Of a stretch of DNA of 64,000 nucleotides, positions 1 through 6,089 are shown piece by piece. Each line of letters opens with the position of its first letter. The stretch's first letter is position 1. A model generated the notes under the pieces. It had not been told where the DNA came from. It saw only the letters and a list, made by a program, of their open reading frames with translations, and searched no databases. Source of the DNA: CALRWV02 sp943371965 (lineage in GTDB: Bacteria; Bacteroidota; JABWAT01); assembly GCA_943371965.1 (NCBI GenBank), contig CALRWV020000002.1:248001-312000 (forward strand), given 5' to 3'. The position numbers and the translations under genes are program-made.

Positions 1-177
1 TAGACCTTCAAATGCATTACTATATTTTCCATAATTATGAGTAATTGTATTTTTTTCCAAAATCCTCATAAAATCTAACGAGTTATCAATTGAATAATTA
101 TCAGAAATAAATTCAGCGAGGTGAGAAATTTGTAATTCTCTTTCGACCGATATTTTTTGAAAACTATAATTTGGCAT
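1..177 (-). CDS. N-terminal part of a probable ImmA/IrrE-family metallopeptidase (runs off the window)
   Basis: An open frame of 59 codons reads from an ATG at 177 to the window edge and overlaps the end of the upstream gene by 14 bases, so it is probably the last visible gene of a three-gene minus-strand operon. The visible protein has a helical start followed by ILEKNTITHNYGKYSNAFEG. This resembles the stretch before the HEXXH motif in ImmA/IrrE proteases (short basic helix, then a glycine/aromatic turn and an F-x-G strand). The catalytic HEXXH would lie beyond the edge and cannot be seen, so the family call is an inference. If right, the protein would be a regulatory protease that cleaves a repressor or a partner protein, which fits its position behind a sigma factor. 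Confidence 0.45.
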   Translation of the reverse strand, partial: MPNYSFQKISVERELQISHLAEFISDNYSIDNSLDFMRILEKNTITHNYGKYSNAFEGL

Positions 178-502
178 CTTTATTTTTTTCCGCTTTTTGC
201 CTATCCTCAATCATTTTATTTCTTACTTCTTCCGAAATTTCTCCTCCTTCTCTCGCTGCTTGTGCATATTCGTTATAACTTGAGGAGTTAATGTCAAATA
301 CTTTGCCAATTAATCCTCTTTCTTTGAATACATTCGAATAGTCTTTTAATATTTCAGGTAGTATTATTTTACTTTTTTTAAACTCTATTTCTGTTTTCCT
401 AACTTCTTCAAACGTTTTAGGTAGTTTCAAATCATGAGCATGTAGTGCATCATTGATTGACTCTTCATCAGGATGATATTCATTCTTTGATACATTATTC
501 AT
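164..502 (-). CDS. Small acidic hypothetical protein between a sigma factor and an ImmA/IrrE-like gene
   Basis: A protein of 112 residues rich in Glu, Lys and Asn, with no signal peptide, no membrane segment and no recognised domain. It starts at an ATG with AGGAAATTATT just upstream and begins 9 bases after the sigma-factor gene ends. Its stop overlaps the next gene by 14 bases, which suggests translational coupling. The C-terminal third (around residues 75-112) is strongly charged and probably helical. In this position it could be an anti-sigma-like partner or the substrate of the peptidase encoded next, but nothing in the sequence proves either role. The gene itself looks real because of the tight operon packing. 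Confidence 0.6.
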   Translation of the reverse strand: MNNVSKNEYHPDEESINDALHAHDLKLPKTFEEVRKTEIEFKKSKIILPEILKDYSNVFKERGLIGKVFDINSSSYNEYAQAAREGGEISEEVRNKMIEDRQKAEKNKDAKL

Positions 503-511
503 AATAATTTC

Positions 512-1198
512 CTATATGATTTTTTTAAGACTGGCTTTTTCTTTTATTTCTTTTATGATCCGATTTTTTATCAATCGAACATTGTCGGAAGTGGTATTAA
601 ATGTTTCGCATAATTCTTTCATAACATCTCTTGGCAAATATTTATCTTTTTCATAGTAATCAAAATATGTCAAAATAATAATTCTGTCCCTTTCCTTAAG
701 CGATTCAAGCACTTCTGTTATAATCTTGGTTTTCTCTGAGATGGGATATGATTGAAAAAAATTATCAGAATGATATTTGAATTGTTTCTCATATTCTTCA
801 GAAAGACTTTCCTCGTCATGGTAAGAAAGAATACTTTTATTTTTAATATTTATCGTGTCAAAAAATAAATTCTCTGCTATCTGTGCTAACCAAGCATGAA
901 TGTATTGTTCTTCTTTGTCTTTTTGATCTCTAGATATTGGTCTATAACTAGCTGCATGTTTAAATGCTTTTAAAAATGTATCCTGAACTAAAATATTTAC
1001 TAAATCAGGGTCATTTAACCTATTTGCGTAATGTTTATTAATAATGAAATAAATATATCGAACATGGCGACTATAAAATTCAGAAAATGCAGAATTTGCA
1101 ACTTCATGATCTTCTTTTTCCATAGACATGAAAACAATCAAATCCTCGTTATTTTCTTTTTCAAATTCAGAGGTGTTATTTTTTTTAATCAATTCCAT
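512..1198 (-). CDS. RNA polymerase sigma-70-like (ECF-type) factor
   Basis: A 228-residue protein with the two-domain layout of an ECF sigma factor. Region 2 lies around residues 35-95 (FSEFYSRHVRYIYFIINKHY, then a D-x-V-Q-D-T-F-L-K-A-F helix, the usual RNA polymerase clamp contact). Region 4 lies around residues 165-220 (L-K-E-R-D-R-I-I-I-L-T-Y-F, then a helix-turn-helix ending in N-R-I-I-K-E-I-K-E-K). The ATG at 1198 is preferred over a TTG 14 codons upstream, because the TTG version adds a stretch unlike the family. It stands alone with a small protein and a peptidase-like gene, back to back with the ubiquitin-like operon across a 125-base gap. It may control that operon, the small gene set, or both. 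Confidence 0.8.
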   Translation of the reverse strand: MELIKKNNTSEFEKENNEDLIVFMSMEKEDHEVANSAFSEFYSRHVRYIYFIINKHYANRLNDPDLVNILVQDTFLKAFKHAASYRPISRDQKDKEEQYIHAWLAQIAENLFFDTINIKNKSILSYHDEESLSEEYEKQFKYHSDNFFQSYPISEKTKIITEVLESLKERDRIIILTYFDYYEKDKYLPRDVMKELCETFNTTSDNVRLIKNRIIKEIKEKASLKKII

Positions 1199-1216
1199 TG
1201 TTAAGCCTTTTTGTCG

Positions 1217-1228
1217 AAAGTATACTTT
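1217..1228. promoter_or_regulatory. Perfect 12-base palindrome in the divergent intergenic region
   Basis: AAAGTATACTTT is a perfect palindrome in the 125-base gap between the divergent sigma-factor and ubiquitin-like/E2 genes, 18 bases upstream of the sigma-factor ATG. Its position fits an operator or an overlapping promoter element serving both directions. Short palindromes in AT-rich DNA can be chance, so confidence is modest. Confidence 0.35.
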
Positions 1229-1323
1229 AAAGCGTTGCAATCAAACTTGATACGCATTTAGGTATAGTTTCGGTGAGGGGCAATTCAGCTTCTTGCTTAA
1301 AAACGAAAGAATATGGTTTAATT

Positions 1324-2013
1324 ATGACAGACGAACTAATCGATCTCGAAGAATACTCTAAATCAGATAAAACTCCACCGAAGGGTAAAAGTTATCAGAT
1401 TAGGGTTAATAAACAAAAATATGTTGTTCATGTTGAAAGTATGACAGGCAGGGAAATTTTGCAACTTGCAAACCTAACTCCGCCTGAAAACTACTTGCTT
1501 GATCAACTTTTGAGAGGTGGACAGGAAAAAAGAATAGGACTGGATGAGAAAGTAGATTTCACAACTCCAGGAATTGAACGTTTTCTTGCCCAAAAAACAA
1601 CTCATCAGGATGGCGAAGAACTCAGAAGACAGTTTAAGCTGTCTTCTGAGGATGAACAGTATATAGAAAGAAATGGTCTCCAAACGGAGACCATTTCTTC
1701 AGGTGATCTATGGTTGTTGATTCATGATTTTCTGTTACCAGACGGGTATAATGTTAAATCAGCTACAGCTGCAATAAGAATTGTCTCGGGTTATCCTGAT
1801 GCACCTTTGGATATGATTTATTTCTTTCCAAAACTTGAACTTCAAAATGGAAGGTTAATAAATGCACTTTCAGATTTACCAATTGATGGGAAAATGTTTC
1901 AACAATGGTCAAGACACAGAACCGGAGATAATCCATGGATCGCGGGACAAGATAACTTGGAAACTCATATTAAGTTGATGAGATTTTGTTTGGAGAAAGA
2001 GACTAAACAATGA
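1324..2013 (+). CDS. Ubiquitin-like domain fused to an E2-like (Prok-E2 family E) domain
   Basis: A 229-residue protein. Residues about 20-90 look like a beta-grasp ubiquitin-like domain of the bacterial multiubiquitin family (Y-Q-I-R-V-N-K-Q-K-Y-V-V-H opening, then T-G-R-E-I-L-Q-L-A). Residues about 98-225 match the prokaryotic E2 family-E layout, with conserved-looking D-M-I-Y-F-F-P and Q-Q-W-S-R-H-R followed by N-P-W-I-A-G-Q-D-N-L. The ATG at 1324 is chosen because the upstream GTG adds 17 residues that resemble neither domain. The gene overlaps the JAB-E1 gene by ATGA, so the two are translated together. The only cysteine is Cys222 near the C-terminus; none lies where an E2 thioester cysteine is expected. 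The family assignment rests on motif memory, not a search. Confidence 0.82.
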   Translation: MTDELIDLEEYSKSDKTPPKGKSYQIRVNKQKYVVHVESMTGREILQLANLTPPENYLLDQLLRGGQEKRIGLDEKVDFTTPGIERFLAQKTTHQDGEELRRQFKLSSEDEQYIERNGLQTETISSGDLWLLIHDFLLPDGYNVKSATAAIRIVSGYPDAPLDMIYFFPKLELQNGRLINALSDLPIDGKMFQQWSRHRTGDNPWIAGQDNLETHIKLMRFCLEKETKQ

Positions 2014-3416
2014 GTAAAGCCATTAAAAAGATCGTTCGTTTTACCGGCGATCAGCACAAATTATTGAAAGATCATTTACTACCACCCGATGGCAATGAAG
2101 CAATTGCATTTGCACTTTGCGGAAGACATATTGATAGTAACGTAAGTATACTGACTGTCCAAGAAATCTTTTTGGTTCCATATGCTGATTGCATTCGTGA
2201 AGAATATTTTCTGGAATGGCCTTCTGCATTTACTTCTCCAATCCTCAACAAGACCAGAAGTACAAACTTGGCAGTTCTAAAAATTCATAGTCATCCTGGT
2301 GGATTTTCTCAATTTTCCAGAGCTGATGACAAATCTGACAAAGAATTTTTCGAAGCAGTTTATAATTGGGCTGATAAACCTGAACCACATGCAAGTTTAG
2401 TTATGTTGCCAGAAGGAAAGTTATTTGGCAGATTTGTGAATGCACAACTGGAATTCGAACAAATCGATCAAATTTCAATTGCTGGCAATGATATCAACTT
2501 TTTCTTTTCTGATAATTCAAATGATTCAGAAGAAGTAAAATTTAAAGACTTTGATAAAAAAAATGCTTTGGCGTTTGGCTCTGACACAGTTAAATTGTTG
2601 AAAAAATTGTGCATCGGTATTATCGGTTGCTCGGGAACAGGAAGTCCAACAATTGAGCAGTTAATGAGACTTGGAGTTGGCAAACTTGTTTTAGTTGACC
2701 CTGATTTCATTGAAGAAAAGAATTTAAACCGTATAATTAACACCAAATTAAAACACACTTTGCAAAAGACAAATAAAGTCAAGGTCTTTGAAGAAATAAT
2801 TAAGGATACTGGAATTGGAAATGAAGTTGAAATTTTTGAATCCGATATCTACAATTCAACTGTTGTAAAAGCACTTGCAAAATGCGATGTAATCTTTGGT
2901 TGTATTGATACTATTGAAGGTCGGTTCAACTTGAATAAACTAACAACATTTTATAACATCCCTTATTTTGATATTGGTGTTAACATAGATGCAAACAAAG
3001 AGACTTTTGAAATTGAGGATATAAGTGGAGCCGTGAATTACTTTCAACCAGGCAAATCAAGCTTTGTTAGTAGAAATATGTTTACTCCCGATGATGTAGT
3101 AGCTGAAGGCAGGAAAAGAAAAAATCCAGAATCATATGAAAAAGACAAAATTGCGGGGTATTTAAAAGACTTTGGAGAAGAAAGTCCTGCGGTAATTTCA
3201 TTAAACATGTTGGCTTCATCTTTAGCTGTCAATGAATTTATGGCAAGAATTCATAAGTATAAATTTAATGAAAATTCAGAATTCGATTTTTATTGTTTCA
3301 ATTTAACACAATCAAGATTGGTCAAACAATCTTATCCTGATGATTGTTCAATCATGAAAAAATATTTGGGAAAAGGAGATATTGAACCATTAATAAATAA
3401 TCCTGAAGTTTTATAA
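2010..3416 (+). CDS. JAB/MPN metalloprotease fused to an E1-like (ThiF) adenylating domain
   Basis: A 468-residue fusion. The N-terminal JAB domain has the full JAMM zinc motif: His93-x-His95, seven residues, Ser103-x2-Asp106, with Glu30 as the likely catalytic glutamate. The C-terminal domain (about 195-468) is a Rossmann E1/ThiF fold with GCSGTG at 206-211, an acidic strand end VLVDPDFIE near 227-235 and the N-L-N-R element at 238-241. Cys298 in F-G-C-I-D-T lies where E1-like enzymes carry a conserved motif; I cannot say it is the thioester cysteine. No CxxC zinc pairs are present. The E1 half would activate, and the JAB half remove or process, the ubiquitin-like modifier encoded just upstream. 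Known relatives include bacterial ubiquitin-like and Bil/Bub-type antiphage systems. Confidence 0.87.
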   Translation: MSKAIKKIVRFTGDQHKLLKDHLLPPDGNEAIAFALCGRHIDSNVSILTVQEIFLVPYADCIREEYFLEWPSAFTSPILNKTRSTNLAVLKIHSHPGGFSQFSRADDKSDKEFFEAVYNWADKPEPHASLVMLPEGKLFGRFVNAQLEFEQIDQISIAGNDINFFFSDNSNDSEEVKFKDFDKKNALAFGSDTVKLLKKLCIGIIGCSGTGSPTIEQLMRLGVGKLVLVDPDFIEEKNLNRIINTKLKHTLQKTNKVKVFEEIIKDTGIGNEVEIFESDIYNSTVVKALAKCDVIFGCIDTIEGRFNLNKLTTFYNIPYFDIGVNIDANKETFEIEDISGAVNYFQPGKSSFVSRNMFTPDDVVAEGRKRKNPESYEKDKIAGYLKDFGEESPAVISLNMLASSLAVNEFMARIHKYKFNENSEFDFYCFNLTQSRLVKQSYPDDCSIMKKYLGKGDIEPLINNPEVL

Positions 3417-3586
3417 TTACAGGATTTGGCGCTCGAACATGCAAGTGAGGTTTTAGGGAAACTGATTTAATGAAACTGGAGACGGGAGACCGGGATCAAA
3501 TTGTGTTTTCTTTCGTGATTCTTCGTGTTCCTTAGTGGATCATTCTTTTTATAATTTGTAATTTGAAGGCAAATATCGGTTTTAAA
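3417..3586. repeat. Intergenic boilerplate repeat (GGAGACGGGAGACCGGG / TTCTTCGTGTTCC type)
   Basis: This gap holds two phrases of the repetitive type seen elsewhere in the window: GGAGACGGGAGACCGGG near 3478 and TTCTTCGTGTTCCTTAGTGG near 3519. A related phrase, TTCTTCCTGTTCCTAATTGG, recurs near 3899, flanking the small gene between them. This separates that gene from the ubiquitin-like operon. Confidence 0.5.
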
Positions 3587-3874
3587 ATGTTAAAAGAGAT
3601 AAAATTCACTTCGTTTGAAGATCAGGGAAAATCATTGAATGATTATTCCAGAAGTCTGACTCCTCAGCAACGTTGGGATTTACTTATAACTTTGAATAAA
3701 CATGCCTTTTGGAAAGAACTTGCCAATCCAACATCAGAAAAAAGGGAAATTGTAGTTTTTGTAAAAGAAGAAAATGAATCACTCGTAGATTTATTTGCAA
3801 GAGCAAGGACTGGAAAAAATACAAAGCCTAACTTTAATTTAACTGATTTGAAAAAAGCTAAAAGAATCAAATAA
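3587..3874 (+). CDS. Small hypothetical protein (95 aa)
   Basis: The frame opens with an ATG at 3587 (M-L-K-E-I-K-F-T-S-F-E-D-Q-G). The track-length start is a TTG eight codons earlier with no support. The motif S-L-T-P-Q-Q-R-W-D-L-L-I-T-L-N resembles the L-T-P-E-E-R-L helix of small proteins often found beside nucleotidyltransferases or other small accessory genes, but no partner gene lies here. It has no signal peptide or membrane segment and ends in a basic tail (K-K-A-K-R-I-K). It is 170 bases downstream of the JAB-E1 gene, separated by repeats, so membership in that operon is doubtful. Function unknown. Confidence 0.6.
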   Translation: MLKEIKFTSFEDQGKSLNDYSRSLTPQQRWDLLITLNKHAFWKELANPTSEKREIVVFVKEENESLVDLFARARTGKNTKPNFNLTDLKKAKRIK

Positions 3875-3921
3875 ACTTGTTAAATTTTCCCTCTTGTTTC
3901 TTCCTGTTCCTAATTGGATAA

Positions 3922-4509
3922 TCACCTGAATCGCTGTTTCAATTGACTCCAGCAATAACCGCCTGAAACCGAATAATCCCGCCATTTTGAAATGTACCAC
4001 AGATTATCAATCCGTTTCAGATTCAGAATAACTTTTCCCTGAATATATTTTGAATAATCGGTTGCTCCAATGTTTGGAATCTGAAGTGTGTAATCAGCCT
4101 TCCATTCAACTGAGTCAATCTGATTTACAACAGAAATTCCAGTCCAATCCAAAATAATGGCTTCCCTTGAAATCACATCACCAACTTTGAATTCGATATC
4201 CCTGTTCAATCCGTCAAACGAAGAAACATCCTGATCACTGTTTAAATTTGGGATTTCATTCTGAAATTCCGGTGAAGGAATAAACACAAAAGTTTCGGAA
4301 AGCAGACAGCGTTTGTAATTGTTGGTATTTCCGTAGTAAAATGCAGCTTTCAGATTCTCTGGTACATCTTCCGGTGAAAATGGCTCAATAAAACTTGAAC
4401 GTGATTGGGCAGGTTCTTCAGGATCACGCAAATCAAACAAACTGCAACCGGAGAGAAGGAGAAGGAAGAAAGGGACAGGGAACAAGGAGGAAATGGTTTT
4501 CGTTTTCAT
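3922..4509 (-). CDS. Lipoprotein with an NTF2/SnoaL-like shape
   Basis: A 195-residue protein with a lipoprotein signal: basic start M-K-T-K, hydrophobic F-F-L-L-L-L and lipobox L-S-G-C at Cys22, so it should be lipid-anchored in the envelope. The mature part carries the pattern R-x-x-F-I-E-P-F-S-P-E-D-V-x-x-N-L-K-A-A-F and a final W-Y-I-S-K-W-R-D-Y-S...W-S-Q-L-K-Q-R-F-R. I associate this arrangement with small NTF2-like secreted proteins of FCB bacteria. No catalytic residues are evident. The signal-peptide core is encoded by a polypyrimidine stretch that resembles an intergenic repeat phrase (see findings). Function unknown. Confidence 0.75.
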   Translation of the reverse strand: MKTKTISSLFPVPFFLLLLSGCSLFDLRDPEEPAQSRSSFIEPFSPEDVPENLKAAFYYGNTNNYKRCLLSETFVFIPSPEFQNEIPNLNSDQDVSSFDGLNRDIEFKVGDVISREAIILDWTGISVVNQIDSVEWKADYTLQIPNIGATDYSKYIQGKVILNLKRIDNLWYISKWRDYSVSGGYCWSQLKQRFR

Positions 4510-4569
4510 TTTAAAAACAATCTGTGATTATCTGCCTTATCAGCGTCATCAGTGTGCCATTGTATTTTA

Positions 4570-5313
4570 TCAGATTTTCTTTGCTGTTAGAATTATCCGT
4601 GGTGCATCTTTTGAAAAAGGAATTCCGGAATAATCGCCCCAGGAATGTGTTACTTCCAACCCGAAATTGGTCAGCACTTCTGAAATCATTTCGAACGGAT
4701 ACAGTTTAACCGATTCTTCAAATTCGAGAATTTCATTTTTCTTTTCAATTCTTACAGTTTTTTTCACCATATCCTTTTCGATCCACCGTTTCAGGATAAT
4801 GGTAAAATCACCCTTTTTCTGAACATCTTCGGCAACCAGATTTTTACGGATAAAACTTTCGTTCAGATAATCAAAAACATAAACACCGTCTTTTGCCAGA
4901 TGATCTGAAACATTTCTGAAAACCGAAAAATTTTCGCGGTCATCATCAAAAAAACCGAAACTGGTAAAAAAACTGAAGATTGCATTGAAAGGCGGAAATA
5001 ATTTAAAATACCGCATGTCAGCTTCAACAAAATTGATTTTAATTTTCTGCCTTTCCGCTTCCTGTTTTGCGATTGAAAGAAGATTGGCGGAAAGATCAAG
5101 TCCGGTAACATCATAACCCAATTTTGCAAGATTAATTGAATGGCGGCCATTTCCGCAACCCAAATCAAGAATTTTTGCGTTCGGTTGAAGGTTCAAATCC
5201 GGAAGAATCAGATTCAGCAGGACTTTGGCGTCATCATCATTCCGGTGAGTGTAAAGTTCAAGATAAAACGGATGGTTGAACCAGGTTTCGAACCATTTTT
5301 TATTTGATGGCAT
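4570..5313 (-). CDS. Class I SAM-dependent methyltransferase
   Basis: A 247-residue protein with motif I ILDLGCGNGRHSINLAKLG near residue 45, an acidic end of strand 2 (V-T-G-L-D-L-S) and post-motif features of a Methyltransf_25-type fold, including V-F-D-Y-L-N-E-S-F. It starts inside the end of ubiE with a 14-base overlap, so the two are co-transcribed. The substrate is not evident; a small-molecule or quinone-related substrate is possible because of the ubiE linkage. The gap to the preceding lipoprotein gene (4510-4569) carries a boilerplate phrase (ATCTGTGATTATCTGCC). Confidence 0.88.
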   Translation of the reverse strand: MPSNKKWFETWFNHPFYLELYTHRNDDDAKVLLNLILPDLNLQPNAKILDLGCGNGRHSINLAKLGYDVTGLDLSANLLSIAKQEAERQKIKINFVEADMRYFKLFPPFNAIFSFFTSFGFFDDDRENFSVFRNVSDHLAKDGVYVFDYLNESFIRKNLVAEDVQKKGDFTIILKRWIEKDMVKKTVRIEKKNEILEFEESVKLYPFEMISEVLTNFGLEVTHSWGDYSGIPFSKDAPRIILTAKKI

Positions 5314-6010
5314 GATGGATTGTCACTATTCCGAAGGTGAGTTGCTGATAGGAAACTTTTGAATATCCGGCATTCAGAATGATGGTATTCAATGTTTCAG
5401 GATTTGGAAATTTTGTTACCGAATCCGGCAGGTAATCATAAGCCTCCGAACTTTTTGAAACCATTCTTCCCATGACCGGCAAAATGTATTTGAAGTAAAA
5501 AAAATAAATCTGTTTGAAGGGAAACTTGGCAGGTTTTGAAAATTCGAGAATGATCAGATTTCCGTTGGGTTTCAACGTTCGGCAGATTTCACTCAATCCT
5601 TTTGTCAGGTTTTCAAAATTACGGACACCGAATGCAACCGTTGCCGCATCAAACATTTCCGAATTGACCGGTATATTTTCTGCATCACCGCAAACCAATT
5701 GGATTTCTCCGGTTTTTTCCTTTGACCGGAGTTTTTTCATTCCAACATGCAGCATCGATTCTGCAAGATCAATTCCGATTACTTTTGCATTCAGGTTTTT
5801 CTGTGCTGAAAGTGCAAAATCAGTTGTTCCTGTTGCCATATCCAAAATCAGTTTGGGCTGGAATGGTTTCAGTTTTTTTATTGCTTTCCATCTCCAGTAA
5901 TAATCGATTCCGAAAGACAGAAAATGGTTGAGAAAATCATACGTTTCTGCAATGTTGTTGAACATCGAGCGGACGTATTTTTTCTTTTCTTTGATTTCAA
6001 TTTGTTTCAT
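5300..6010 (-). CDS. ubiE: Demethylmenaquinone methyltransferase
   Basis: A 236-residue protein with the UbiE/COQ5 pattern: V-R-S-M-F-N-N-I-A-E-T-Y-D-F-L-N-H near the start, Y-Y-W-R-W-K-A, motif I ILDMATGTTDFA near residue 55, V-C-G-D-A-E-N-I-P and the family signature V-A-F-G-V-R-N-F near residue 125. It transfers a methyl group from SAM to demethylmenaquinone, the last step of menaquinone synthesis, at the inner face of the cytoplasmic membrane. In an FCB organism menaquinone is the likely substrate rather than ubiquinone. It overlaps the second methyltransferase gene downstream. Confidence 0.93.
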   Translation of the reverse strand: MKQIEIKEKKKYVRSMFNNIAETYDFLNHFLSFGIDYYWRWKAIKKLKPFQPKLILDMATGTTDFALSAQKNLNAKVIGIDLAESMLHVGMKKLRSKEKTGEIQLVCGDAENIPVNSEMFDAATVAFGVRNFENLTKGLSEICRTLKPNGNLIILEFSKPAKFPFKQIYFFYFKYILPVMGRMVSKSSEAYDYLPDSVTKFPNPETLNTIILNAGYSKVSYQQLTFGIVTIHHAIK

Positions 6011-6089
6011 AAGTCAGTAATCTGTTATGCGTGATGTGTGATGCGTAATGCGCGGAAAGTTCTTTCGATTTTCGATTCCCGATTTTCGC
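6011..6089. repeat. Boilerplate repeat upstream of ubiE
   Basis: The gap contains GTGATGTGTGATGCGTAATG near 6030 and TTTCGATTTTCGATTCCCGA near 6065, short quasi-periodic phrases of the same style as other intergenic spaces in the window. No promoter can be chosen with confidence. Confidence 0.45.

Noticed and set aside
1555..1572. Internal R-G-G in the ubiquitin-like domain as a cleavage/diglycine site
   Set aside because: It lies inside the predicted fold, not at a domain end, so processing there would destroy the domain. I kept it only as a note.
5514..5900. Plus-strand frame antisense to ubiE
   Set aside because: A shadow of the real ubiE frame with no signal of its own.
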